DNA from: Nitrospira sp.
Lineage (GTDB): Bacteria > Nitrospirota > Nitrospiria > Nitrospirales > Nitrospiraceae
DNA length: 64,000 nt
NCBI GenBank assembly: GCA_022226955.1
Contig: CP092079.1
Location: forward strand, 2,507,043 to 2,571,042
Direction: 5' to 3'
Below are positions 35,062-43,850 of the stretch, one piece after another; position 1 is the stretch's first letter, and each line of letters starts with the position of its first letter. Below the pieces are notes generated by a model. It ran no database searches and was not told the DNA's origin. It saw only the letters and a program-made list of their open reading frames with translations. A program made the translations under genes and the position numbers.

Positions 35062-35304
35062 TCAGCCCTCCCATGAGAAGTCTCCCGTGTTGCGGGCAAT
35101 GGAGAGCAGATTGCCGACGGCATCGTAGCTATAGATCGCAACATGCCCCTGCCCGTCGATCACCTGCGACAACCGGCCCAGGTCGTCGTAGATATACGTG
35201 GCTTGGTCGGCGAGTGCTGGTGCCACGCTGAACAACAGCGTGGTCGCCACAAGCACTCCGATGATCGCCTTCGTTATCTCACGCACTCGCATGTCAGTCC
35301 TCAA
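35062..35304 (-). pseudogene. Truncated Rhs/YD-repeat gene, 5' fragment B
   Basis: 80 residues. A signal peptide (AIIGVLVATTLLFSVAPALAD) and the same YD segment as fragment A lead to IARNTG, where homology stops. Six unrelated codons and a stop follow, at the edge of the MNT/HEPN pair. The break just after NTG suggests an insertion or deletion junction. In-frame alternative starts lie at codons 1 and 5. Confidence 0.75.
35087..35210 (-). repeat. 124-bp direct repeat, copy B (Rhs leader YD segment)
   Basis: Counterpart of 34052-34175, in the same orientation, 1035 bases apart. Confidence 0.88.
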
Positions 35305-35475
35305 CTCGCCGCGTCACTCACTCGACGTGTACAGCACCCATCGAATCCCCTGGTCATTCAGCCCTCAACTCTTCGTTGTCAGGCACGCCTGCCATCAGCC
35401 AACCAGCAAGTCCGTATGTTTGTGTCCATGAAGGAAATGGTTCCTGCACTCGGTCCGTCCCTCGGACAGGACACT

Positions 35476-35898
35476 TCACCCATTGAGTTCCAATACAGGC
35501 AGCCTAATCCCGTCACGAAGAGTTGCTACTAGGCTATTGATTCGAATGAAGTGATTGTTATCAAATCTGAAAACTAGATCGTCATCCTTGGTTGCTTGCT
35601 GTTCATCCAATAGCCAGTTGTAATCGCTATCTCCGATGGTTTTGTACCCCATTTCATCAAGATCAGCTACGTCCGCCCCTCCAAAATTCTGACTGACCTC
35701 GAAGGTGGTGACCTTAGCAAACTCCAACAGAATTGGAGCTTGGCCTCCGTCATGCTGGAGATTAGGCTCAAAGAAAATAAGAAGAAGCCGAGATCCTTTT
35801 AGAATAATTCCCTTGTAGTCATAACAATTGTGCAGATCGAAAACCTTGCCGTCTCTTACGAGCTCATTGCTTTGCCCAATTCTAAAATTCTTTTCCAT
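35476..35898 (-). CDS. Putative immunity protein for the orphan Rhs tip
   Basis: 140 residues, acidic, with no signal peptide or membrane segment (for example YDYKGIILKGSRLLLIFFEPN, ADVADLDEMGYKTIGDSDYNWLL). The family is not recognised. It begins eight bases after the stop of the Rhs tip on the same strand, the standard place for a cognate immunity gene. The DNA looks clearly more AT-rich than the Rhs core, as is usual for horizontally exchanged toxin-immunity modules. Confidence 0.65.
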   Translation of the reverse strand: MEKNFRIGQSNELVRDGKVFDLHNCYDYKGIILKGSRLLLIFFEPNLQHDGGQAPILLEFAKVTTFEVSQNFGGADVADLDEMGYKTIGDSDYNWLLDEQQATKDDDLVFRFDNNHFIRINSLVATLRDGIRLPVLELNG

Positions 35899-35906
35899 AC
35901 CCCTAC

Positions 35907-37628
35907 CTATTGCTTTGATTCCAGATATCTACGCACTGTCCGAATGTCTTGCTGAGTTGAAGGATTGACGGGCGCATTTCTGGTGTTGTACGCAGGTTGA
36001 TTAGGCGCCTGCGGATTAACTGGAGAAACTTTTGTGTGAGGAGTTGGAACTCCACCGTGAGTTTTGCCTGCTAAATCTACATCCATTCTTTGGCTCGGAG
36101 ATCGAAGCGTTACACGATTCTTCCCATCATTAAGTGGAAGTAGATCAACCGCCTGATCCTTCAGCGATTTTGGACCACCTTTTGTAGGATTCTGCGATGG
36201 CGTTGCAGCGTTCTTTCCAGAACTTCCGGTTCCGATACACCCCTTCGCTGCATCTAGCAGATCGGCCGGATCAACCTCCGGCTTGCGGAGGGTGAGATTG
36301 ATCCCGGCGATCTTCGCAATGGCCTTGACCATCCCAACAATGCACTTGTTCAATCCCGGCGGGAGCTTGATCTTTTCACCGAACGGATCAGTAAAGTTCG
36401 TCGGGCTATTCCCCACGTAGCCATACAGATTCGTATCGCCTGCACCGAACTCCAGCGGATCTTCGCTCAGGAATCGTCCATGGCCTGGGCTGTAGTAGCG
36501 CGCGCGGTAGTAATAGAGGCCGGTGCCATCGTTCTCGCGGCCTGTGAACTGGATGGGATTGCCGCTCGTCGCGCCTGTCGCGCTCGTCTCACCGAACGGC
36601 CCATAGGTATAGCTCGTCGTCACGGCGCCAGTATCGTCGGTCAAGGCCAGGGTCGAGCCGAGGTCGTTGGCGAGATAGAATTCGTTCCCGCTTGACGTCT
36701 GCCGGACAATCGGCTCATCAATGTTGAGCGTGCTCAGATAGCTGGCTTGGGCGGAACCGATCTCGGCGAGGAGATCGGCGCCATCGTACTGATAGCTGCT
36801 GGTGACGCCGTTGATCGTCTTGCCGATCCGGCGATCCAGCGCGTCGTACTGAAAACTGGCCGTGACGGTTGGACTGGTGAGGCCCGTGAGGCGATCCCGG
36901 CTGTCCCACGTATAGGTTGTGGCTCCGGCTGGTTCCGTGGTAGTGGCCAGGTTGCCGTTCGGATCGTAACCCAGAGTTTGCGCGGTGGCGCCAGTGAATT
37001 GCGTCTGCGCATTCACCGCATCATAGGCGGCCGTGACGGCCGGTGGGAGTGCCGTGGCCGTCTGTATCAGGTGGTTGACCTGCGTCTTATTGTCCGCTTG
37101 GTCGAAGCCATGGGCGAGCTGCTCCAGAACCGTACTCCCCTTCGCATGGGTGATCCCCAAGAGCCGTGAAGCCGGATCGTAATTGTAGGTCGTGTTGACC
37201 CCGTTAGACCGTTGCAACTGCGTGCGGCGACCGAGAGCATCGTGCGAGAGGATGCCGGAGAGCGGGCCTTGCGCCACCTGTGTGAGCTGCGAATTCGCAT
37301 CGTAGCCATAGGTGACTGGCGCTTGGGCGTTCGCCCGCATGGAGAGCCGGCGGCTCAGGACATCGTAGCTGTAGCTTACGATCCCCTGTGGCGTGACTTC
37401 CTGCGCGACGCGATCGAGCACGTCGTAAGCCCAGTCGATAACCCCGCTGGCGCTGTCGGTCAGCTTGGTGACATTGCCCACCGCATCGTAAGCCATCGCG
37501 ACTGTCGTACTGTCGGCATAGGTGGTGAGGGTGCGGCGGTCGAGCGGATTCGTGCTCTTAACAACGCGATCCATCGCATGCCCACGTCGCTCAACAAATA
37601 TCGGTTCTTGTTCAGCTGCAACCGTCAT
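35907..37628 (-). CDS. Orphan Rhs C-terminal segment with polymorphic toxin domain
   Basis: 573 residues beginning directly in YD repeats, with no signal or N-terminal region. It therefore looks like a displaced Rhs tip rather than a full gene. Residues 20-400 are YD repeats. The Rhs core end is IQFTGRENDGTGLYYYRARYYSPGHGRFLSEDPLEFG, then the DPFG boundary near residue 414. The variable C-terminus of about 155 residues contains NRVTLRSPSQRMDVDLAGKTHGGVPTPH, which resembles polymorphic toxin type 24 (a predicted nuclease). That match is from memory and tentative. The cognate immunity candidate follows. Whether it is expressed alone is unknown. Confidence 0.75.
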   Translation of the reverse strand: MTVAAEQEPIFVERRGHAMDRVVKSTNPLDRRTLTTYADSTTVAMAYDAVGNVTKLTDSASGVIDWAYDVLDRVAQEVTPQGIVSYSYDVLSRRLSMRANAQAPVTYGYDANSQLTQVAQGPLSGILSHDALGRRTQLQRSNGVNTTYNYDPASRLLGITHAKGSTVLEQLAHGFDQADNKTQVNHLIQTATALPPAVTAAYDAVNAQTQFTGATAQTLGYDPNGNLATTTEPAGATTYTWDSRDRLTGLTSPTVTASFQYDALDRRIGKTINGVTSSYQYDGADLLAEIGSAQASYLSTLNIDEPIVRQTSSGNEFYLANDLGSTLALTDDTGAVTTSYTYGPFGETSATGATSGNPIQFTGRENDGTGLYYYRARYYSPGHGRFLSEDPLEFGAGDTNLYGYVGNSPTNFTDPFGEKIKLPPGLNKCIVGMVKAIAKIAGINLTLRKPEVDPADLLDAAKGCIGTGSSGKNAATPSQNPTKGGPKSLKDQAVDLLPLNDGKNRVTLRSPSQRMDVDLAGKTHGGVPTPHTKVSPVNPQAPNQPAYNTRNAPVNPSTQQDIRTVRRYLESKQ

Positions 37629-37701
37629 CAGTAATTCAGCCTATCCCTATTTGTCCGCTGTTGTGGTTCATGACGCCTGTTCCTTCTCCCCACATATAGA
37701 T

Positions 37702-38208
37702 TTATTCAACCTCAAATTTAAGCTGCCACGATTCAAGCTCCTGGAGAATCTCTTCATTTTTATCTGACACAAATATACGTACCCATCCATCATGGGAAAT
37801 ATACATGGCCCCGGATGAAGCCAGCACATGCCCTCCCCATCCAAACAGAATCATAAGATCGATGAGCGTTATGAGATCTGGACGTTCATATCCATAGAAC
37901 TTATGGCCTGGGGCGGTGTGTAATTCCCTTAGATCCCCATAGGAGCTGCGCAGCCTGTTGTATAGGTGCCAGTTCTCCCATGATGGCCAAATCCCATACT
38001 CATTAACCCATGTGAGGCACGATGAAAAATCATCTAAAAAAGATACAAGTTTGTTCGCAATAGCGAATGATCGAGCACGCTCGTCCTCAATAAACACTCG
38101 AATACAACCGGAACATGGCGGTGCCGACTCTGCACGAGCCAGTTTGCCGTGATCATATCCAAGACATTCAGCTATCTCTCTACATTCTTGTTCGGTCTTG
38201 TAAAACAT
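37702..38208 (-). CDS. Putative immunity protein for the large Rhs toxin
   Basis: 168 residues, soluble, with Cys pairs near residue 31 (PPCSGC) and many aromatics (WVNEYGIWPSWENWHLYNRL, LFGWGGHVLASSGAMYISHDGWVRIFV). No recognised family. It lies 53 bases downstream of the large Rhs gene on the same strand and before the orphan tip, so it is the expected immunity partner. Base composition is AT-rich relative to the Rhs core. Confidence 0.62.
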   Translation of the reverse strand: MFYKTEQECREIAECLGYDHGKLARAESAPPCSGCIRVFIEDERARSFAIANKLVSFLDDFSSCLTWVNEYGIWPSWENWHLYNRLRSSYGDLRELHTAPGHKFYGYERPDLITLIDLMILFGWGGHVLASSGAMYISHDGWVRIFVSDKNEEILQELESWQLKFEVE

Positions 38209-38261
38209 CGTTTCCCTCTTTTCGTTCTGCGCGGCCTAGCATCCCAACTTCCACCAGTCCG

Positions 38262-41200
38262 TTAAATACAATCAGGAGCTACACAAGCGCTACTATCATC
38301 ATCCTTCTTGCCGCCTAAAGCATTTAAGATATCTCCAATAAGTGGTAATAATCCTATTATTCCCGGAAGACGGATCTTCGGGTTAAGTGGTTGTCGAGGA
38401 CCTTTTCCTGGGTTAGCATGTGCCTGCGACGGCGTCAATGGAGCTCCATGCCGGTTGTATCGTTGCCTGGGATTTCCTTTTCCATCGTTAACATCCCAGT
38501 GTTTGAATCGATCATCCCAGCTAGCCGTCTGATTTTGCGGGCCTCTAAAGGCTCCGCCCCGTCTGTTCCCATCATCGGGAGACCATTTCCATGGTCCTCC
38601 AGGAATTGAAGGAGGTGGAGGTGGTGTTGTAGGGTACAACGACGTGCCAAAAGGATCGGTAAACACCATCGGGCTATTTACAACATAGGCGTATAGATTG
38701 ATATCTCCACCTTCGAATTGGATTGGGTCCTCAGCAATGAACCTCTGGAAGCCTGTGGTGTAGTAGCGATTGCGATAGTAGTAAAGGTTCGTTCCATCAT
38801 CCTCTCGTCCCGCATACTGCAACGTATTGGATGAGCTACCCGTACTTGTGGTTTTGCCAAACGGTTCATACCCATAGCTCGCGAGTGCCTCGCCGGTCGT
38901 ATCGCTCAGAACCAGCGAACTCCCCAGCGCGTCAGTGTGGTAATGCTCATTGCCTGTACTTGTCTGTCGGATGAAGGGCTCGTCGATGCTGAGTGAGCGC
39001 AGATAGTTGGCGCCGACGGCTCCCCCGCCGATCTCTGCGGTGATGTCGTTCCCATCATACGCAAACTGGGTGTTTGCTCCATTGATTGTCTTGCTCATCC
39101 GCCGTCCCAGTAGATCGTAGACGAAGCTAGCGCCGGTGCCGCCGCTGAGGCCGATGAGGCGATTTCTGGCATCCCACTGGTAAATATTCACGCCATCGTT
39201 GGTGAGGTTGCCATTGTTGTCGTACGTGAGCGTCGCTCCAGCAAACTGCGTCTGTTCGTTCGCTGCGTCGTAAGTGGCACTGGCCACGGCGTTGGGAAGC
39301 AGGCTCGCCGTGCCGTTGGCGCGGGTTTGGCTCAACCGATTCCCGGCTTGATCGTAGCTATAGGTCACCGCCTCGATGACTCCGCTTGGCCCGTTGTGGG
39401 TGATGTTCATGAGCCGTGAGGCCAGATCGTAAGCATAGTTCGTTGTCGTGTTATTCGAGTAGCCGAGGCTTGTCCGTCTGTTGGCATGATCGTAGCCTAA
39501 CGCGGCAAACAGACTGCCTTGCGCCACGCGCGTGAGTCGTGATGCCGCATCGTATTGATAGCTAGTGGGGGCTTGGCCGTTCGCCGTCATCTGGGTGCGC
39601 CGTCCCAGCACGTCATATTGATAGGCCACGGTGCCCTGTGGCGTGGTTTCCTGCACCAACCGATCAAGGATGTCGTAGGCAAAGTCGATGGTCCCGGCGC
39701 CGGGGGCGGTGTCGCTGGCTTTGACCAAACGACCCACGGTGTCGTAGGTAAAGGTCGTGGTCGCATCGGCATACGTGGCCTGCGTACGGCGATTGAGCGC
39801 ATCGTACTGGAACGCCGTCACCTGATTCTTCCGATCGGTGAACTGCGTCAGATTCCCAGCCAAGTCGTATTGATAGCTCTCGGTGCGGTTCAGCGCATCT
39901 TTCCTCGTTGCCAGCCGATCCATATTGTCATAGGTGTACGTCGTGACCTGGTTCTTCGCATCGGTCACGGTCAACAAGTTTCCATTGGGATCATACGTAA
40001 ACGCGGTGAGCCCGTTGATGGCATCCTGGATCTGGGTGACGCGGTTCAGATTGTCGTACGTGAACTGCGTGCTCTTCCCTCGGGCGTCCACGATGGCCAC
40101 GAGGCGCGAAACGGCGTCGTAGAACCTCAACGTCCGGTTGTCGAGCGGATCGACCGTCGCGGTGAGATTCCCCACGTCGTCGTATTCAAACGTCGTGGGG
40201 TTGTTCAGAGCATCGGTGACGCTGATTGGCTGGCCGAACTGGTTGTAGCTGATCGCCGTGGCATGATTGAGCGGGTCGGTGGTGGTGAGGAGGTTGCCGG
40301 TGGCCGGCTCATACGTGAACCGCGTCTGCTGATTGAGCGCATCGGTGATCCGGGTGACGCGGTTGAAGGTCGATTCGTACTCGTAGAGCGTGGGATTGCC
40401 CTGGGGATCGAGAATCGAATTCACATTCCCGGAAAAATCATAGGTGAACTTGGTGAGCCGGTTCAACGGATCGCGGACTTCCATCACCTGATTGGTCACG
40501 TAATCTCGCGTGAGCCGGGTCTGTTGCCCCACCGCATCAATGGCGGTAATCTCATGGCCACGGCTATTGAAGCGATGCACTCGCACCTTGCCCCGTGGAT
40601 CGGTCACGGTGGTCTGCATGACCGACTGGTTCATCGAGAGATAGTCGAAGGTGGTGACGCTGCCATCGGCCAGGGTCTGCCGGACCACCGCCGGATCGAG
40701 CGGGCAGGTGATCGCACCTCCGCCACTACAGTAGGTGTTCGTCAGATACGCAATCCCCCGTGCGTCGGTGATGGTCAGCAGATTAAACCGCCCATCGTAG
40801 GTATAGGCCGTGGTGCCGCCCGCCGGATTCTGCACCTGTTGCAACACCGGCCCCCCGGTCCCCGGCGGCGGACTGCTCGGCGGCGCGGCTCCATAGGTGT
40901 AGCGCACGGTGCGGCCCAGTGGATCGCTGATCTGGCTGATGCCCCCGCCACTGTATTGGAACGTGAGGGCACGCCCACCGGGCTCGAGAATCTGCTGGAT
41001 CTGACTGCCGCTCCGCACGATGGTGACGATATTCCCGTTGCGATCCACCATGCTGCGAATCCACCCGTCGCTGCCGAAGGTGCGGACGGTCCCGGTCTTG
41101 TCGCGAAGCGTGGAGGAGCCGTCCTGATTTCGCCGCCCGACCAATCCCGCCAGCGCCGGGGTACGCGTCGCGCGGTAGGTGCCGTCGGGTTGCAACGTCA

Positions 41201-43850
41201 GCCGTTCTCGGCTGAACCCAGCGGTATAGCGCAACGTTTGACCCGTGCCCTCTCCTTCCAGCCGGTCGTCGTAATCCATCAATGCCGTGTTGAAGCCGAA
41301 GGCGTTGGCGTTCACCAACTCACGGGCGGGAGGAATGGGATCGGTGTCGCCGGCAACTCCCGGGTCTTGGGAATGGTAGGCCCGCCGAATCACGATGGGC
41401 ATCCGGCCCGGCAGGACCAGATCGGTCTGCTCCAGCGTGAACATGCCGGTCTGGAGCATGACGGGATCGGCCGCGGAGACAATACCAAAGAACCCCAGGG
41501 CAGCAGCACTGAGTCGGGTAATGATCCCCGGCGCCGTGGAGCCGCCGCCGCAGCAGAACTTGGGTTGGCCGACGCCCGGATCGGGAATGACACTCACTCC
41601 GTCGGCGCTGACGGTCCCCTGCCCATAGACTTTCCACTGGTGGGAAGTCGGATCGGGCGTGGGGCCTTCATCGTAATACCACATGTCCATCCGCGTACCA
41701 GGCGGCGAGTTCGTATCATTCGGCATGATGATGGGAATCGGCCGGCTCGGGAATCCGCCGCCCGGCTTGCCGAAGTTAAACATGTAGACCTGCTTGGCCG
41801 GGACGTTCGCGGGCAACGGCGGAATCGGCAAGCGATCGTTCGGCACCGGGACGACCGACACCTTTACGTTCGGCTGGCCATCCCAGCCCGTGATGGTGGT
41901 GCCGGCCGGAATCATCATGGTGAAGCCGGGAATATCGGTCGGCGAGACAATCGTCTGCCCGCCTGGGGCAATCGGGAAGTAGTTCTGCCCAACCTCGTGC
42001 AAGAAGACCGGATACGGCAACACATTGGCCTGGCCCGCTTGAATGGTCATCTGTACCGGCAGACTGCCCGGATAGAGCGCGGACGGTCCATCGATCAGCA
42101 GCACTTGCGGACCAGTCGGCGGATTCGTGAACAAGAAATTGCCGCTGGCGTCGGCGGTGACGGACAACGCGCCGATCCGGACATGAGCGCCAGGAATCGG
42201 GGTATCGTCTTTCGTCGCGAGAATGCGGCCCGCCAGCGTGGTAGTCCCGGCCGCGAGCACGGTCACTTGCAACGGGCTCTGCCGGATGATCGTCTGTCCG
42301 TCGATCATGGCGGTAGCCGCAATGGTGATCGTAGCCACGCCTGCCGGTGCGGTGCCGCTGTTCAACGTGAGGGTCGCGACTTGCCCGCCCGCGATTTGCG
42401 TGGGCGTGAAGGTGCCGGACATGCCGGTCGGGAGACCTGTCGCGGCCAGTGACACAAAGCCTGTGATGGGATTCGGCCCGCCGTTGGTCACTTGGATCTG
42501 CGCCGTGGTCGGCTGGCCGCGGACGACCGACAGCGCGCCGGGAGCGGCGGTCAGCGAGAAGTCTTGCGATGCCGTCACCGTAAACGGTGTGGCGCTGGTG
42601 GCGATGCCCCCTGCGGTCAAAATCGTCATCAGTCCCGTCGTCGCGCCCTGCGGCACGGTGACAAGGAGACTGGTGGCGGTGACGGCGGTGGCGACCGCTG
42701 GGGTGCCATTGAACCGAACGGTGGTCCCGCCCTGCGCGGCCGTGGTGAAATTCGTGCCAGTGATCGTCACGACCGTGCCGATGACACCGGTCAGCGGCGT
42801 GACGGACGCCACCGTCGGCGCGAACGGCACCACGCGCAACGTTTGGACGGGGCTCGTGACGGTTCCCGCAGCGGCGGTGATGGTCGTGGTCCCCAGGCCG
42901 GCGGCGGTGGTGAGCCCGTTCGCATTGATCGTCGCGACGGCGGGATTGCTGCTGGCCCATGTGACGCTGTTCGTCAGGACTTTGGTGGAGTTATCCGCAA
43001 GCGTCGCCGTGGCGACAAACGCTTGTGCTTGTCCGATGGTGATAGCCGGATTGACCGGCGTCACGGCCAGCGCCGTGACGGCCTGGGCCTTCATGACCAC
43101 GAGCGCCGGAGCCGAACTGAGCCCGGTGCTGTCCGTCACGATCAGCCGCGCGACATAGAACCCGGAAAGATCGGCAGCCACGGTCGGCTGGGCTGTCGCC
43201 GGATTTGTTAGCGTCGCCGTGCTGCCGGTGGGAACCGAGATGAGACTCCACTGATAGGTCAGCGAATCCCCATTGGGATCGCTCGATCCCGTGCCATTTA
43301 ACGTGACCACTTCGGTCTGCGCGACCTGTTGATCCACTCCGGCGTTCGCATTCGGCGCGGCCGTCGGCGCGCTGACCGTGAGCAGGACCACGGACGGCGC
43401 ACTGTCTACGACGCCGTCGCTCACGATGAGCTGCATGAGATAGAGTCCGTTCACCGTGGGCGTGAACGTCGGCGCGACGGTCGTGGCATTCGTGAGTGCG
43501 GCGCTGCTGCCCAGCGGAGCGGAGAGCAGGGTCCACTGGTAGGCCAGGGTCTGGCCTGAATTGGGATCGTGGCTGCCACTGCCATCTAGCGTGACCAGGG
43601 TATTCGCCAAGACGTTCAGATCGCGCCCGGCGTTGGCGAGGGGCGCGGCGGAAGATGGAAAAGGGGTCGGGAGTCTTTGTTTCAAGGTGCTTTTGGCCTG
43701 CCTCGTGGCCGGATGGTCGATTCCATTTCGAATCGCGTGACCATCCGTTGCACCCAGTCTCCGTCTCCGAACGGGCGTCCGCGTTGCACACTCACTCGGA
43801 GTGCGTCTAATTCCGATGCAGTCTGGGGGCGATTCACGCGAGCGACCCAA
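38262..43850 (-). CDS. Large Rhs/YD-repeat polymorphic toxin, N-terminus replaced by a transposon
   Basis: 1862-codon frame. Residues 1-64 lie inside the RAYT element in another frame and are not original. Then come two PKD-like domains (about 71-250), a Big_2-like domain (SVTWASSNPAVATIN), an IPT/TIG domain (VTGVIG-type, about 350-430), an NEW-type Ig region, a carboxypeptidase-regulatory-like domain (about 535-600), DPVMLQTGMFTLEQTDLVLPG opening the Rhs shell, and some thirty YD repeats. The core ends QYAGREDDGTNLYYYRNRYY, then DPFG near 1732. The C-terminal toxin (GPWKWSPDDGNRRGG, then WDVNDGKGNPRQRYNRHG) resembles polymorphic toxin type 37, tentatively. No signal peptide remains, so export and expression are doubtful. 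Confidence 0.82.
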   Translation of the reverse strand: MGRSRESPPDCIGIRRTPSECATRTPVRRRRLGATDGHAIRNGIDHPATRQAKSTLKQRLPTPFPSSAAPLANAGRDLNVLANTLVTLDGSGSHDPNSGQTLAYQWTLLSAPLGSSAALTNATTVAPTFTPTVNGLYLMQLIVSDGVVDSAPSVVLLTVSAPTAAPNANAGVDQQVAQTEVVTLNGTGSSDPNGDSLTYQWSLISVPTGSTATLTNPATAQPTVAADLSGFYVARLIVTDSTGLSSAPALVVMKAQAVTALAVTPVNPAITIGQAQAFVATATLADNSTKVLTNSVTWASSNPAVATINANGLTTAAGLGTTTITAAAGTVTSPVQTLRVVPFAPTVASVTPLTGVIGTVVTITGTNFTTAAQGGTTVRFNGTPAVATAVTATSLLVTVPQGATTGLMTILTAGGIATSATPFTVTASQDFSLTAAPGALSVVRGQPTTAQIQVTNGGPNPITGFVSLAATGLPTGMSGTFTPTQIAGGQVATLTLNSGTAPAGVATITIAATAMIDGQTIIRQSPLQVTVLAAGTTTLAGRILATKDDTPIPGAHVRIGALSVTADASGNFLFTNPPTGPQVLLIDGPSALYPGSLPVQMTIQAGQANVLPYPVFLHEVGQNYFPIAPGGQTIVSPTDIPGFTMMIPAGTTITGWDGQPNVKVSVVPVPNDRLPIPPLPANVPAKQVYMFNFGKPGGGFPSRPIPIIMPNDTNSPPGTRMDMWYYDEGPTPDPTSHQWKVYGQGTVSADGVSVIPDPGVGQPKFCCGGGSTAPGIITRLSAAALGFFGIVSAADPVMLQTGMFTLEQTDLVLPGRMPIVIRRAYHSQDPGVAGDTDPIPPARELVNANAFGFNTALMDYDDRLEGEGTGQTLRYTAGFSRERLTLQPDGTYRATRTPALAGLVGRRNQDGSSTLRDKTGTVRTFGSDGWIRSMVDRNGNIVTIVRSGSQIQQILEPGGRALTFQYSGGGISQISDPLGRTVRYTYGAAPPSSPPPGTGGPVLQQVQNPAGGTTAYTYDGRFNLLTITDARGIAYLTNTYCSGGGAITCPLDPAVVRQTLADGSVTTFDYLSMNQSVMQTTVTDPRGKVRVHRFNSRGHEITAIDAVGQQTRLTRDYVTNQVMEVRDPLNRLTKFTYDFSGNVNSILDPQGNPTLYEYESTFNRVTRITDALNQQTRFTYEPATGNLLTTTDPLNHATAISYNQFGQPISVTDALNNPTTFEYDDVGNLTATVDPLDNRTLRFYDAVSRLVAIVDARGKSTQFTYDNLNRVTQIQDAINGLTAFTYDPNGNLLTVTDAKNQVTTYTYDNMDRLATRKDALNRTESYQYDLAGNLTQFTDRKNQVTAFQYDALNRRTQATYADATTTFTYDTVGRLVKASDTAPGAGTIDFAYDILDRLVQETTPQGTVAYQYDVLGRRTQMTANGQAPTSYQYDAASRLTRVAQGSLFAALGYDHANRRTSLGYSNNTTTNYAYDLASRLMNITHNGPSGVIEAVTYSYDQAGNRLSQTRANGTASLLPNAVASATYDAANEQTQFAGATLTYDNNGNLTNDGVNIYQWDARNRLIGLSGGTGASFVYDLLGRRMSKTINGANTQFAYDGNDITAEIGGGAVGANYLRSLSIDEPFIRQTSTGNEHYHTDALGSSLVLSDTTGEALASYGYEPFGKTTSTGSSSNTLQYAGREDDGTNLYYYRNRYYTTGFQRFIAEDPIQFEGGDINLYAYVVNSPMVFTDPFGTSLYPTTPPPPPSIPGGPWKWSPDDGNRRGGAFRGPQNQTASWDDRFKHWDVNDGKGNPRQRYNRHGAPLTPSQAHANPGKGPRQPLNPKIRLPGIIGLLPLIGDILNALGGKKDDDSSACVAPDCI

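Noticed and set aside
35062-35304. Short Rhs leader read as a genuine small secreted protein
   Set aside because: Homology to the other Rhs leader stops abruptly at NTG and is followed by six unrelated codons, which fits truncation better. I kept it as a pseudogene.
39555-42452. 965-codon plus-strand frame opposite the large Rhs gene
   Set aside because: It is the complement of repetitive YD-repeat DNA, and its translation is Arg/Gly/Ile-rich repeats with no domain. Rhs is clearly the real gene.
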